Part shown: positions 25,612-34,604 of the stretch, piece by piece
Position numbering within the stretch: position 1 is the stretch's first letter
How the letters are laid out: the number at the start of each line of letters is the position of its first letter
DNA from: Paracoccaceae bacterium
GTDB lineage: Bacteria; Pseudomonadota; Alphaproteobacteria; Rhodobacterales; Rhodobacteraceae
Direction: 5' to 3'
Length of the DNA stretch: 51,378 nt
Assembly: GCA_947504705.1 (NCBI GenBank)
Contig: CANNIA010000025.1
Coordinates: 1-51,378, forward strand
Made by a program: the position numbers and the translations under genes
Notes under the pieces: model-generated
Databases searched by the model: none
What the model was told of the DNA's origin: nothing
What the model saw: only the letters and a program-made list of their open reading frames with translations

Positions 25612-26168
25612 GCCTGCCCCCAGCGGAAGGGGCTTTGGACATCCGCCAAGAGCGGGGCTTTGGCGTCCTTGTCGGAAAGGATCGGGGCAGGGGTGCCCCA
25701 GTCGATGCCGATCTGGGGGTCGTCCCAGCGGATAGCGCCGTCATGGTCGGGGCTGTAGAAATTGGTGCATTTGTACTGCACCTCGGTGTCTTCGGTGAGG
25801 GTGAGAAAGCCGTGCAGGAAGCCTTTGGGCACCAGAAGCTGGCAGCCGTTCTGGGCCGAAAGCTCGACCGCCACCCATTTTGCGAAGGTGGGAGAGCCTG
25901 CGCGGAAATCCACGACCACATCCAGGATCGCGCCGCGCGTGCAGCGGACCAGCTTGTCCTGCGCCTTGGGGGGCGATTGGTAGTGCAAACCGCGCAGCGT
26001 GCCTTTGGCTGCGGAAAAGGAGTGGTTGTCCTGAACCCATGGCAGATCAAGGCCCGCCTCGGCCATGCGGGCGGCGTTCCAGGTTTCAGTGAACCAGCCG
26101 CGTGCATCGCCAAAGCGCCGGGGGGTCAGCACGAAAACTTCGGGAAGTTGGGTTGGTTCGATCTGCAT
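25608..26168 (-). CDS. rfbC: dTDP-4-dehydrorhamnose 3,5-epimerase
   Basis: 186 residues from ATG 26168-26166 ([31 protein letters not shown]), the usual RmlC length. The cupin-type epimerase shows [19 protein letters not shown] with the catalytic histidine, then [16 protein letters not shown] and [12 protein letters not shown]. The frame is open further upstream, but that part overlaps the divergent saccharopine gene and is not RmlC-like. First gene of rfbC-B-D-sulfotransferase-rfbA; promoter expected in 26169-26314, shared with the divergent gene. Confidence 0.96.
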   Translation of the reverse strand: MQIEPTQLPEVFVLTPRRFGDARGWFTETWNAARMAEAGLDLPWVQDNHSFSAAKGTLRGLHYQSPPKAQDKLVRCTRGAILDVVVDFRAGSPTFAKWVAVELSAQNGCQLLVPKGFLHGFLTLTEDTEVQYKCTNFYSPDHDGAIRWDDPQIGIDWGTPAPILSDKDAKAPLLADVQSPFRWGQA

Positions 26169-26314
26169 TGCGGCCTTCCTGACATCTGCCCGAAGGTGAA
26201 CCAGAACGGGCATGATTTTGCAAACGCGGTTTTCGGACAAGGCGGTGGTGCGAAGCCCCTGTTCCCCGCGACAGGTTCTGCTATTTGTCGCCGCGGGGGA
26301 ATGGGGGGAAGACC

Positions 26315-27364
26315 ATGACGCATCTTTGGGTAAGGGCCGAGCAGCGGCCAAACGAAGAGCGCGTCGGGTTGACGCCCGAAGGGGCCGCGACGCTGGTGAA
26401 GGCGGGGATCCGGGTCTCGGTCGAGGTCTCATCCGTCCGGGCGATCCCGATTGACGGCTACCGGGCGGCGGGCTGCGAGATCGTGGGCGAGAACCTTTGG
26501 CCCAAGGCTCCGTCCGATGCGATCATCTTCGGGCTGAAGGAGTTGCCTGAGGACGGGACGCCCCTGACCCATCGCCACATCATGTTCGGCCATGCCTACA
26601 AGGGCCAACCTGCGGGACGGGAGCTTTTGAAGCGGTTCAAGGCCGGGGGCGGGGCGCTGTATGATCTGGAATATCTGGTGGATGAAACAGGTCGCCGGGT
26701 CGCGGCTTTTGGCTATTGGGCGGGTTATGCCGGGGCGGCTCTCAGCTTGAAATGCTGGGCGGCGCAGCAGCGGGGCGGAATTGCTGGGCCGGTGCGGAAA
26801 GTGCCGTCGAAGGCGGCTTTGCTGGACCAGTTGGGGGTGGAGCTTGCCGGGTTGTCGCGGCCCCGAGCGATCATCATCGGGGCCTTGGGGCGGGTCGGAA
26901 CGGGTGCTGCGGACCTTTGCACGGCGATGGGGGTCGCGGTCACCCGTTGGGATCTGGCGGAAACCGCAAGCGGTGGGCCATTCCCGGAAGTGCTGGAGCA
27001 TGAGATTTTCCTGAACTGCATCCTAGCGCGGCCCGGCTGCCCGGTCTTTGTGCCAGCTTCGGCCAAGACGGATGCGCGGAAGCTGACGGTGATTGGCGAT
27101 ATTGCCTGCGACCCGACCTCGGATTTCTCACCCGTTAAGGTGTATGACCGGGCCACGGATTGGGACGCCCCGGCATTGCGGGTGCATGACGCGCCACCGT
27201 TGGATGTGACGGCGATCGACAATTTGCCCAGCCTGATGCCAGTGGAAAGCTCGCAGGATTACGCGGCGCAGTTGTTGCCGTCGCTGGGGACGCTGACGGC
27301 GCTGGACCGGGGGGTCTGGGGTCGGGCAAAGTCAGAGTTTGACCGGCATGTCGCTGGGGTTTGA
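26315..27364 (+). CDS. Saccharopine dehydrogenase, lysine-forming type (LYS1-like)
   Basis: 349 residues starting MTHLWVRAEQRPNEERVGLTPEGAATLVKAG, the alanine-dehydrogenase-like N-terminus of NAD-saccharopine dehydrogenases (EC 1.5.1.7). Further blocks: FGHAYKGQPAGRELLKRFKAGGGALYDLEYLVDETGRRVAAFGYWAGYAG, IIIGALGRVGTGAADL and the late NLPSLMPVESSQDYA. With the next gene it would form a saccharopine route for lysine breakdown to aminoadipate semialdehyde, as described for marine Rhodobacterales. It is divergent from rfbC. The start at 26285 is possible but adds a weak, glycine-rich extension. Confidence 0.92.
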   Translation: MTHLWVRAEQRPNEERVGLTPEGAATLVKAGIRVSVEVSSVRAIPIDGYRAAGCEIVGENLWPKAPSDAIIFGLKELPEDGTPLTHRHIMFGHAYKGQPAGRELLKRFKAGGGALYDLEYLVDETGRRVAAFGYWAGYAGAALSLKCWAAQQRGGIAGPVRKVPSKAALLDQLGVELAGLSRPRAIIIGALGRVGTGAADLCTAMGVAVTRWDLAETASGGPFPEVLEHEIFLNCILARPGCPVFVPASAKTDARKLTVIGDIACDPTSDFSPVKVYDRATDWDAPALRVHDAPPLDVTAIDNLPSLMPVESSQDYAAQLLPSLGTLTALDRGVWGRAKSEFDRHVAGV

Positions 27365-27392
27365 GAAAAAACGGATCAACCTGCGCCGGAAA

Positions 27393-27436
27393 TTCCTTAC
27401 TTAAGGAACTTGGCAAAAATCTTACTTAAGATTTTT
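27393..27436. repeat. Twin hairpins with identical ACTT loops between the saccharopine genes
   Basis: Hairpin 1 (27393-27408): TTCCTT-ACTT-AAGGAA. Hairpin 2 (27415-27436): AAAAATCTT-ACTT-AAGATTTTT, extendable by one C-G pair. Both share the core CTTACTTAAG. They lie in the 100-nt gap between two same-strand genes, so they may be an attenuator or processing site, or a variant of the three-palindrome element. Confidence 0.8.
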
Positions 27437-27464
27437 GGTCGCGCGGAGGAAAGGGAGAGAGAAC

Positions 27465-28616
27465 ATGACAATCCATTGGTGCGGCACGGGCCTGTCGTCG
27501 ATTCCCGGCCTGCGGCGGCTGATCGAGGCGGGGCATCCAGTCACGGTCTGGAACCGGACGGTTGCCAAAGCGCAAGCGGAAGTTGGCGATCTGACCAAGG
27601 ATATCCGGCCTTTCAGCCTTGAGGCGCTGGCCGCCGCGTTGAAGCCCGGCGACATTGCGGTGTCGATGCTGCCGGCCGATCAGCATGTCGCGATTGCCAA
27701 AACTTGCCTTGAAAAGGGCGCGCATTTCGCCTCGTCTTCCTACATCGCGCCGGAAATGCGGGCGCTGGATCAGGCGTTCCGCGAGGCTGGGCTGGTGTCG
27801 ATCAACGAGGTCGGGCTGGACCCCGGCATCGACCATCTGATGGCGCATGATCTTGTGGCGCGGTATCGGGCGTCCAAGGCTTATGACCCGGAAAACGTGC
27901 TGAGCTTCACCTCTTACTGCGGCGGGGTGCCGAAGATCGCCAATGCGTTTCGTTATAAATTCAGCTGGGCCCCGGCGGGGGTGCTGAAGGCGCTGCGCTC
28001 ACCTTCGCGCAGTTTGCGGAACTTCTCGGAACTGCGGATTTCGCGGCCTTGGGATGCGGTCACGCCTTATTCTGCGCCCCTGCCGGTGCCCGAGAGCTTT
28101 GAGGTTTATCCGAACCGCGACAGCTATCCCTTTATGGAGGAGTACCGGTTCGAATCCGATTGGAAAGTCCGTGACTTCGTGCGCGGCACGATCCGGTTGA
28201 ACGGCTGGGCCGATGCCTGGATGCCGGTCTTCCGCGAGATTGAGGGGCTGGAGGGCAAACCCTTGGCCGAGGTCGATGCGGCGCTGAACGCGCGGGCGGC
28301 GGCGCTGTTGCAGGACAACTCGTATGCGCCGGGCGAGCCGGACCGGGTGATCCTGTTCGTGTCGCTCAAGGCCGAGCGCGAAGGCAAGCCGGTGTTCCAT
28401 GAAACTTGGGCGATGGATGCCTGGGGCGATGTGCGCGGCACGGCCATGGCGCGGCTGGTGTCGATCCCGGTGTCGCAGGCCATTGAAAGTGTGCTGAACC
28501 GCGAGATTGCGGCAGGCGTCCACGGGGCCCCGCATGAGCCGCGGGTGCTGCAGCGCTGGCTGGAGGCGGTCAACGGATTGGCGCAGTATATGGCGCGGAT
28601 CGATCATTTGGCCTGA
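27465..28616 (+). CDS. Saccharopine dehydrogenase family protein, glutamate-forming type (LYS9-like)
   Basis: 383 residues from ATG 27465 (GGAAAGGGAGAGAGAAC ribosome region just before). Rossmann fold MTIHWCGTGLSSIPGLRRLIEAG, then VSMLPADQHVAIAKTCLEKGAHFASSSYIAPEM and NEVGLDPGIDHLMAHDL, which are characteristic of saccharopine reductase/LYS9. It would oxidise saccharopine to alpha-aminoadipate semialdehyde and glutamate (EC 1.5.1.9/1.5.1.10; cofactor not determinable). It is separated from the lysine-forming partner by 100 nt containing two hairpins. Confidence 0.92.
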   Translation: MTIHWCGTGLSSIPGLRRLIEAGHPVTVWNRTVAKAQAEVGDLTKDIRPFSLEALAAALKPGDIAVSMLPADQHVAIAKTCLEKGAHFASSSYIAPEMRALDQAFREAGLVSINEVGLDPGIDHLMAHDLVARYRASKAYDPENVLSFTSYCGGVPKIANAFRYKFSWAPAGVLKALRSPSRSLRNFSELRISRPWDAVTPYSAPLPVPESFEVYPNRDSYPFMEEYRFESDWKVRDFVRGTIRLNGWADAWMPVFREIEGLEGKPLAEVDAALNARAAALLQDNSYAPGEPDRVILFVSLKAEREGKPVFHETWAMDAWGDVRGTAMARLVSIPVSQAIESVLNREIAAGVHGAPHEPRVLQRWLEAVNGLAQYMARIDHLA

Positions 28617-28661
28617 TCAGGCGTTTCGGCTTTGACGTGACAGGACGCTGACTTTCGCGCT

Positions 28662-30434
28662 ATGATTGCGTCGACGATCCGGGGCAACCGGACGCGTGAG
28701 GCAGAAGTGGCAGGTTCGGGCAAGGTGCGGGAACGGTTCGGCTGGTGGGCCAATTGGCGGGCGCAGGCTGCGGCGCGTCGGGCGCGGCCTGCCAAGGGCT
28801 TTGTCTCGCAACCGGAACCCCGGTCGATGGGCAGCTATGCGCGCGGCAAGCAGATCATGGCTGGGACCGTCATGCTGGCCGGAATTCTGGTCGAAGCGCC
28901 GGGCAAGGCCATCTGGGACATTCCTGCCCCCGACCCCGAGTTTCGCGCCGAAGCGCAGGGGTTTGCCTGGCTGGATGATCTGGCCGCCTTTGATACCGCC
29001 GAAGCGCGAAAACGGGCTCAAGCCTGGACCTGGGACTGGATTGCGCGCTTTGGCACGGGACGGGGACCGGGCTGGTCGCCTGACCTGATCGGGCGGCGGA
29101 TCATCCGCTGGGTGCATCACGCGACCTTCTTGATGTCGGGGCGCAACAAGGCCGAGACGGAAGTCTTCTACCGCTCTATCGCCCGGCAATCGGCGTTTCT
29201 GGCGCGGCGCTGGAAGTCCGCTGCCCCCGGTCTGCCCAGGATCGAGGCGCTGACCGGGCTGGTCTATGCCGGGCTGTCGCTGGTCGGCGCGCAGGGGCTG
29301 GTTGGACCGGCGTCGCACGCGCTGACGCAGGCCTGCATGAGCGAGGTGGATGATGCAGGCGGCATCGCCTCGCGCAATCCCGAAGAGTTGCTGGAGGTGC
29401 TGACCCTGCTGACCTGGGCAGCAAGTGCGATGACGGATGCGGGAAAGGCGGTTCCGCAGGCAATTTTCTCGGCGATCACCCGAATAGCACCTGGGCTGCG
29501 GGTGCTGCGGCATGCGGATGGCTCGCTGGCGCGGTTTCAGGGCGGCGACGGTGGGGCAGAGGGGCGGCTGGATCAGGCGCTGGCAATCTCGGCTGTCCGG
29601 CGGGGGCCTACGCCGGCGATGGCGATGGGGTTTGCCCGGCTTTCGGGGGGGAGAACCTCGGTGATCGTCGATGCAGCGCGTCCGCCGGGTGGCGTTGCGA
29701 GCCGGATTGCCCATGCCTCGACCTCGGCCTTTCAACTGACATCGGGCAGGCGGCCGCTGATTGTAAGCTGCGGGGCCGGAACCGGCTTTGGTCAATCCTG
29801 GCGGCAGGCAGCGCGGGCGACGCAGTCGCATTCGGTGCTCGCGATGGAGGGGCATTCTTCGTCCGCCTTCAAGGCGGGGAGCCTTGATCTTGTCCGAGCG
29901 GCCAAGGTTTCAGCGGCGCGGGTGACGCCGGGGACTGAAGGCACCGACATTTACGTTTCGCATGACGGCTGGCTTGCAAGCTATGGGCTGATGGCGGGGC
30001 GCAGCCTGACGCTTAGCCATGATGGGCGGCGGTTGTCGGGGGTTGATACCTTGATGGCGGAAACGCCCGACGTGCGGAAGCGGTTTCAGGATCTAATGAC
30101 CGCGACCGCGATGGCGGGGGCACCTTTTACGATTCATTTCCACCTCCACCCCGATGTTGATGCCACGCTGGACATGGCGGGCAGCGCCGTTTCGCTTGCC
30201 TTGCGCAGCGGAGAAATCTGGGTGCTGCGGCATTCGGGCCCGTTGGCAATGGCGATTAAACCGTCGTTCTATCTGGAAAAGGGCCGATTGAACCCGCGTC
30301 CTTGCAAGCAGGTGGTGCTGCGCGGCCATGCGCGGGGGTTCGAAACCCGGATAGGCTGGACCTTGGCGAAAGCAAAGGATACTCCGCTGGCCATCCGGGA
30401 TCTGGACTTTGCGGATCCAGAGGTAACGACCTGA
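28662..30434 (+). CDS. Heparinase II/III family protein
   Basis: 590 residues as drawn. An alpha-helical N-terminal half (residues ~80-310, e.g. AFDTAEARKRAQAWTWDWIARFG, RIIRWVHHATFLM, GLPRIEALTGLVYAGLSL) is followed by a beta-rich C-terminal domain of the heparinase II/III type (PF07940) with SRIAHASTSAFQLTSGRRPLIVSCG, ATQSHSVLAMEG and TIHFHLHPDVDATL. Such proteins in Rhodobacterales sit next to purH; whether this one is a polysaccharide lyase is unproven. No signal peptide is seen. There is no ribosome site before ATG 28662; GTG 28707, preceded by GAGG, is an equally good start and would shorten the protein by 15 residues. Confidence 0.85.
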   Translation: MIASTIRGNRTREAEVAGSGKVRERFGWWANWRAQAAARRARPAKGFVSQPEPRSMGSYARGKQIMAGTVMLAGILVEAPGKAIWDIPAPDPEFRAEAQGFAWLDDLAAFDTAEARKRAQAWTWDWIARFGTGRGPGWSPDLIGRRIIRWVHHATFLMSGRNKAETEVFYRSIARQSAFLARRWKSAAPGLPRIEALTGLVYAGLSLVGAQGLVGPASHALTQACMSEVDDAGGIASRNPEELLEVLTLLTWAASAMTDAGKAVPQAIFSAITRIAPGLRVLRHADGSLARFQGGDGGAEGRLDQALAISAVRRGPTPAMAMGFARLSGGRTSVIVDAARPPGGVASRIAHASTSAFQLTSGRRPLIVSCGAGTGFGQSWRQAARATQSHSVLAMEGHSSSAFKAGSLDLVRAAKVSAARVTPGTEGTDIYVSHDGWLASYGLMAGRSLTLSHDGRRLSGVDTLMAETPDVRKRFQDLMTATAMAGAPFTIHFHLHPDVDATLDMAGSAVSLALRSGEIWVLRHSGPLAMAIKPSFYLEKGRLNPRPCKQVVLRGHARGFETRIGWTLAKAKDTPLAIRDLDFADPEVTT

Positions 30435-30479
30435 CCCTGCCTTCTGGCCGGGAAGGGCCACAAAAGACAGGATGAAGGG

Positions 30480-32066
30480 ATGCCAAACCTTGTTCCCATC
30501 GGCCGGGCGCTGATCTCGGTTTCCGACAAGACCGGGCTTCTGGACTTGGCCCGAGCATTGGGTGCGTTGGGGGTCGAGCTGATTTCCACGGGCGGCACCA
30601 GCGCAATGCTGCGGCAGGCGGGGCTTGCGGTTCGGGATGTCGCGGATGTGACCGGATTCCCCGAGATGATGGACGGGCGGGTCAAGACGCTGCACCCGAA
30701 TGTGCATGGCGGGCTTTTGGCGCTGCGGGATGATGACGAGCATTTGCTGGCCATGGCCGCGCATGGGATTGAACCGATCGACCTGTTGATCGTGAACCTT
30801 TACCCGTTCGAGGAAACCGTGGCCAAGGGCGCGGACCACGCAACCTGCATCGAGAATATCGACATTGGCGGCCCGGCGATGATCCGGGCGGCGGCGAAGA
30901 ACCACCGGTTTGTAACCGTTGTGACTGATCCTGCCGATTATGCTGCGCTGCTGGGCCAGTTGCGTGCCCATGATGGCGCGACGACGATGGGGTTCCGCCA
31001 GAAGCTGGCGCTGACGGCCTATTCCCGGACTGCGGCCTATGACACGGCGGTCTCAACCTGGTTGGCGGCAGAGATTGCGGAACCGGCCCCCCGCTGTCGC
31101 AGCTTTGCCGGGAAGCTGGCGCAGACCCTGCGCTATGGCGAAAATCCGCATCAGTCGGCGGCTTTCTATGTTGATGGCTCGCGCCGTCCCGGCGTAGCGA
31201 CTGCGCGGCAGTGGCAGGGCAAAGAGCTAAGCTACAACAACATCAACGACACCGATGCGGCGTTCGAGTTGATGGCGGAGTTCGCGGGTGATGCACCTGC
31301 CTGCGCGATCATCAAGCATGCCAACCCCTGCGGTGTGGCACGGGCTGGGACGCTGACCGAGGCGTATTTGCGGGCCTATCAGTGCGATCAGACTTCGGCT
31401 TTCGGCGGGATCGTGGCACTGAATCAGGTGCTGGATGCAGCCACGGCGGAAGAGATCGTGAAGATATTTACCGAGGTCGTCATTGCCCCCGATGCTACGG
31501 ATGAGGCGAAGGCGATCTTTGCGGGCAAGAAGAACCTGCGGCTGCTGACGACAGGGGCTTTGCCGGATGCAAAGGCCAAGGGGCTGGCTTTCAAGCAGGT
31601 GGCGGGCGGGTTCCTGGTGCAAGACCGGGATTCGGGCCATGTGTTGGCTTCGGACCTGAAGGTGGTGACCAAGCGCGCGCCATCGCCCGAGGAACTGCGC
31701 GACCTGATGTTTGCCTGGACCGTGGCCAAGCATGTGAAATCGAATGCCATCGTCTATGTGAAAGATGGGGCGACCGTTGGTGTGGGGGCGGGCCAGATGA
31801 GCCGCGTCGATTCGACCCGCATTGCCGCGCGGAAGGCCGAGGACATGGCCGAGGCTTTGGGCTTGCCCGCACCCTTGACCAAAGGCTCGGTCGTGGCGTC
31901 GGATGCGTTCTTTCCTTTCGCCGACGGGTTGATCACCGCCGCCGAGGCCGGGGCAACCGCGATCATCCAGCCGGGAGGATCCATGAGAGACGACGACGTG
32001 ATTGCAGCAGCCGATGAGCGTGGCCTGGCCATGGTCTTCACCGGCCAACGGCATTTCCGGCACTGA
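30480..32066 (+). CDS. purH: Bifunctional AICAR formyltransferase / IMP cyclohydrolase
   Basis: 528 residues, complete. The N-terminal ~200 residues are the MGS-like IMP cyclohydrolase ([51 protein letters not shown]); the rest is the AICAR formyltransferase with [26 protein letters not shown] (catalytic Lys/His) and [27 protein letters not shown]. Catalyses the last two steps of IMP synthesis. ATG 30480 follows an AGGATGAAGGG stretch. lspA starts 1 nt after its stop. Confidence 0.98.
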   Translation: MPNLVPIGRALISVSDKTGLLDLARALGALGVELISTGGTSAMLRQAGLAVRDVADVTGFPEMMDGRVKTLHPNVHGGLLALRDDDEHLLAMAAHGIEPIDLLIVNLYPFEETVAKGADHATCIENIDIGGPAMIRAAAKNHRFVTVVTDPADYAALLGQLRAHDGATTMGFRQKLALTAYSRTAAYDTAVSTWLAAEIAEPAPRCRSFAGKLAQTLRYGENPHQSAAFYVDGSRRPGVATARQWQGKELSYNNINDTDAAFELMAEFAGDAPACAIIKHANPCGVARAGTLTEAYLRAYQCDQTSAFGGIVALNQVLDAATAEEIVKIFTEVVIAPDATDEAKAIFAGKKNLRLLTTGALPDAKAKGLAFKQVAGGFLVQDRDSGHVLASDLKVVTKRAPSPEELRDLMFAWTVAKHVKSNAIVYVKDGATVGVGAGQMSRVDSTRIAARKAEDMAEALGLPAPLTKGSVVASDAFFPFADGLITAAEAGATAIIQPGGSMRDDDVIAAADERGLAMVFTGQRHFRH

Positions 32067-32067
32067 C

Positions 32068-32562
32068 ATGCGGCTGTTCTGGATCATCGCCGCCGTCGCC
32101 TTCGGGCTGGATCAGCTGTCGAAATACGGCGTGCTTTACGGGTTGGACCTGTTGAGCGTTGGGGAATACGACGTTTTCCCGCCCTACCTTGTGTTCCGGA
32201 TGCAGTGGAACTTTGGCATCAACTTCGGCTTGCTTCAGGGCGGGACGGACTTGGGGCGCTGGCTTTTGATCGCCTTGGCGCTGGTCATCAGCGGTTGGGT
32301 GATCTGGTGGATGCGGCGCGAGCGGGGGAACCGCAAGGCGCTTATCGGTGGCGGGTTGCTGCTGGGCGGGGCCCTGGGCAACGTGATCGACCGCTTCGTT
32401 TTTGGCGGGGTAGCCGATTTTCTGAACATGTCGTGCTGCGGCATCGAGAACCCCTATGCCTTCAACGTGGCCGATATCGCGATCTTTGTGGGTGCGCTTG
32501 GCCTAGTGGTCTTTGCGGGGGGCGATACGAAGCCGGGAAAACCAACCCGCTCAAAGCGCTAA
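32068..32562 (+). CDS. lspA: Lipoprotein signal peptidase (prolipoprotein peptidase II)
   Basis: 164 residues, four hydrophobic segments. The two catalytic aspartates of this inner-membrane aspartyl protease are D108 ([15 protein letters not shown]) and D136 ([11 protein letters not shown]). The conserved [10 protein letters not shown] replaces the usual N-x-G-x-A(F) motif. It would process the lipobox proteins seen in this window, such as the L,D-transpeptidase and the DUF3035 protein. Starts 1 nt after purH, so the two are probably co-transcribed. Confidence 0.96.
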   Translation: MRLFWIIAAVAFGLDQLSKYGVLYGLDLLSVGEYDVFPPYLVFRMQWNFGINFGLLQGGTDLGRWLLIALALVISGWVIWWMRRERGNRKALIGGGLLLGGALGNVIDRFVFGGVADFLNMSCCGIENPYAFNVADIAIFVGALGLVVFAGGDTKPGKPTRSKR

Positions 32563-32626
32563 AGACCCCGTGACGACAGGAACGCTTTAGGCTAAGACGG
32601 GGGCAAGCACGGTGCGGAGGCTAAGA

Positions 32627-33154
32627 ATGCAGGCAGCAAAGGGCAGAGCGATCATCGCGATTGCGACGATGATGACGCTTGCTTCGTGCGGCGGCGATGG
32701 GATGCCCCATCTGATGAACCTGCATTCGGGCCAGGGTCCGGACGAATTTGCAATTGTTCCGCCAAAACCGCTTTCCATGCCGGAAAGCCTTGCCGATCTG
32801 CCAGAACCGACGCCAAACGGCGCGAATCGCACAGATGCCACGCCGCTTGACGATGCGGCGATTGCGCTTGGCGGCAAGCCGCAGGCAAGTGGCGGGATTC
32901 CGGCGGGTGATTCTGCACTTTACGCCCATGCCGCGCGCTTTGGGGTCGAGGCGGGGATTCGCACCACGCTGGCGTCTGAGGACCTTGAATGGCGGCGCGA
33001 CAATAACGGGCGCATTCTTGAAAAGCTTCTGAACGTGAACGTGTACTACAAGGCCTACACGAAGCAGCGTCTCGACCAGCAGGCCGAGCTTCGGTTCTGG
33101 CGCAAGAAGGGCGTCAAGACGCCGTCGGCCCCGCCGCCCCAGGATGGCGAATAG
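32627..33154 (+). CDS. DUF3035 lipoprotein (BamF-type)
   Basis: 175 residues. The signal MQAAKGRAIIAIATMMTLASCGG ends in lipobox LASC (cysteine near residue 21), and the mature part holds GPDEFAIVPPKPLSMPESLADLPEPTP, the conserved DUF3035 motif. Proteins of this family in Rhodobacterales are described as BamF, an extra lipoprotein of the outer-membrane beta-barrel assembly machine; I rely on memory of that assignment. GGAGG lies 6 nt before ATG 32627; a GTG at 32612 would overlap it and is not used. A C-terminal basic region (KLLNVNVYYKAYTKQRL) follows. It sits between lspA and the M16 pair. Confidence 0.85.
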   Translation: MQAAKGRAIIAIATMMTLASCGGDGMPHLMNLHSGQGPDEFAIVPPKPLSMPESLADLPEPTPNGANRTDATPLDDAAIALGGKPQASGGIPAGDSALYAHAARFGVEAGIRTTLASEDLEWRRDNNGRILEKLLNVNVYYKAYTKQRLDQQAELRFWRKKGVKTPSAPPPQDGE

Positions 33155-33239
33155 TCACAACTGCGTGCCGGGCGCGTGCCGAGGGATTGACCCGGCGGCG
33201 CAGGGCTGACCATCTGGTCTTCTGACATTGGAGAGACTG

Positions 33240-34604
33240 ATGCCCCAAAGCTTTGGCTTTCGTGCTGCCTTCTGCGCGGCGCTTGCCCTGATCGCAGGCC
33301 CTTTCACCCCCGCCTTGGCCGAACCGGTGACGAGTTTCACCCTAGACAACGGGTTGAACGTCGTCGTGATCGAAGATCATCGCGCGCCGGTCGTGGTGCA
33401 GATGATCTGGTACCAGGTGGGTGCGGCGGATGAACCGCGCGGCCATTCGGGCATCGCGCATTTTCTTGAGCATCTGATGTTCAAGGGCACCGACAAGGTT
33501 GGTCCCAACGAATTCTCGGCGACCGTCGAGGCGCAGGGCGGTGACGACAACGCCTTCACCAACTGGGACTACACCGCCTATTTCCAGCATATCAGCGCCG
33601 ACCGGCTGGATATGGTGATGGAGCTTGAAGCCGACAGGATGCGAAACCTGCGGCTGACCGAGGACGATGTGGCAACCGAGCGCGAGGTCATTCTGGAAGA
33701 ACGCGCGCAGCGGACCGATTCGGACCCAGGCTCGCTGTTGACCGAACAGATGCGCGCCGCGCAGTACATGAACCACCCCTATGGCATTCCGATCATCGGC
33801 TGGCGACACGAGATGGCGGCGCTAAGCCGCGAGGATGCGCTGTCCTACTACCAGCGATTTTATGCGCCCAACAACGCGACGCTGGTGATTGCGGGCGATG
33901 TGACGCCGGATCAGGTGAGGGCGCTGGCCGAAAAATTCTATGGCCCGATCGCGCCCACCCCCGATCTGCCCCCGCGCGACCGCCCGCAGGAACCCCCGCA
34001 ACTGGCCGAACGTAGGCTTACCATGGCGGATGAGCGGGTGTCGGAACCCTATCTGTTCCGCACCTATCTGGCGCCAGAGCGTAATTCCGGTGACCAGAAG
34101 GAAGCTGCCGCACTGACCGTGCTGGCCCATCTTTTGGGCGGGGATGGGCAAACCTCGGTTCTGGCGCGGGCCTTGCAGTTCGACAGTCAGGTCGCGGTCT
34201 ACAGCACGGCTTATTACGACGGGACCTCGATCGATACCGGTAGTTTCGGTCTGGTTCTGGTGCCATCGGCGGGCGTGTCGCTGCAGGACGCCGAAGTTGC
34301 GATGGACAAGGTGATTGCCGAGTTCCTGAAGACCGGCCCCGACCCGGCGGCGCTGGAGCGGATCCGGATGCAGGTACGAGCTGCGGAAATCTATGACCGC
34401 GACGACATTTTCGCGCTGGCCAACCGCTATGGTGAAGAGCTGAGCGTGGGCCTGACAACCGACGATATCGAAAGCTGGGATGAGGCTTTGGGGGCGGTGA
34501 CGGCCGAGGATGTGATGGCGGCAGCGGAAAACGTCTTTGATCGCAAGAACGCGGTCACGGGGTGGCTGGTGCAACCCGGTTCGGAAGAGGGGGCGGCAGA
34601 ATGA
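33240..34604 (+). CDS. M16 zinc metallopeptidase, catalytic member of the pair
   Basis: 454 residues with a Sec signal peptide (MPQSFGFRAAFCAALALIAGPFTPALAEP). The inverted zinc motif HxxEH is H74-F-L-E77-H78, and the distal glutamate lies in the EREVILEERAQR block. M16 enzymes are pitrilysin-type; periplasmic pairs act with a second, non-catalytic member, which here is the next gene. Targets are unknown. The start at 33240 follows GGAGAGA; a TTG at 33228 was not used. The stop overlaps the next ATG (ATGA). Confidence 0.95.
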   Translation: MPQSFGFRAAFCAALALIAGPFTPALAEPVTSFTLDNGLNVVVIEDHRAPVVVQMIWYQVGAADEPRGHSGIAHFLEHLMFKGTDKVGPNEFSATVEAQGGDDNAFTNWDYTAYFQHISADRLDMVMELEADRMRNLRLTEDDVATEREVILEERAQRTDSDPGSLLTEQMRAAQYMNHPYGIPIIGWRHEMAALSREDALSYYQRFYAPNNATLVIAGDVTPDQVRALAEKFYGPIAPTPDLPPRDRPQEPPQLAERRLTMADERVSEPYLFRTYLAPERNSGDQKEAAALTVLAHLLGGDGQTSVLARALQFDSQVAVYSTAYYDGTSIDTGSFGLVLVPSAGVSLQDAEVAMDKVIAEFLKTGPDPAALERIRMQVRAAEIYDRDDIFALANRYGEELSVGLTTDDIESWDEALGAVTAEDVMAAAENVFDRKNAVTGWLVQPGSEEGAAE

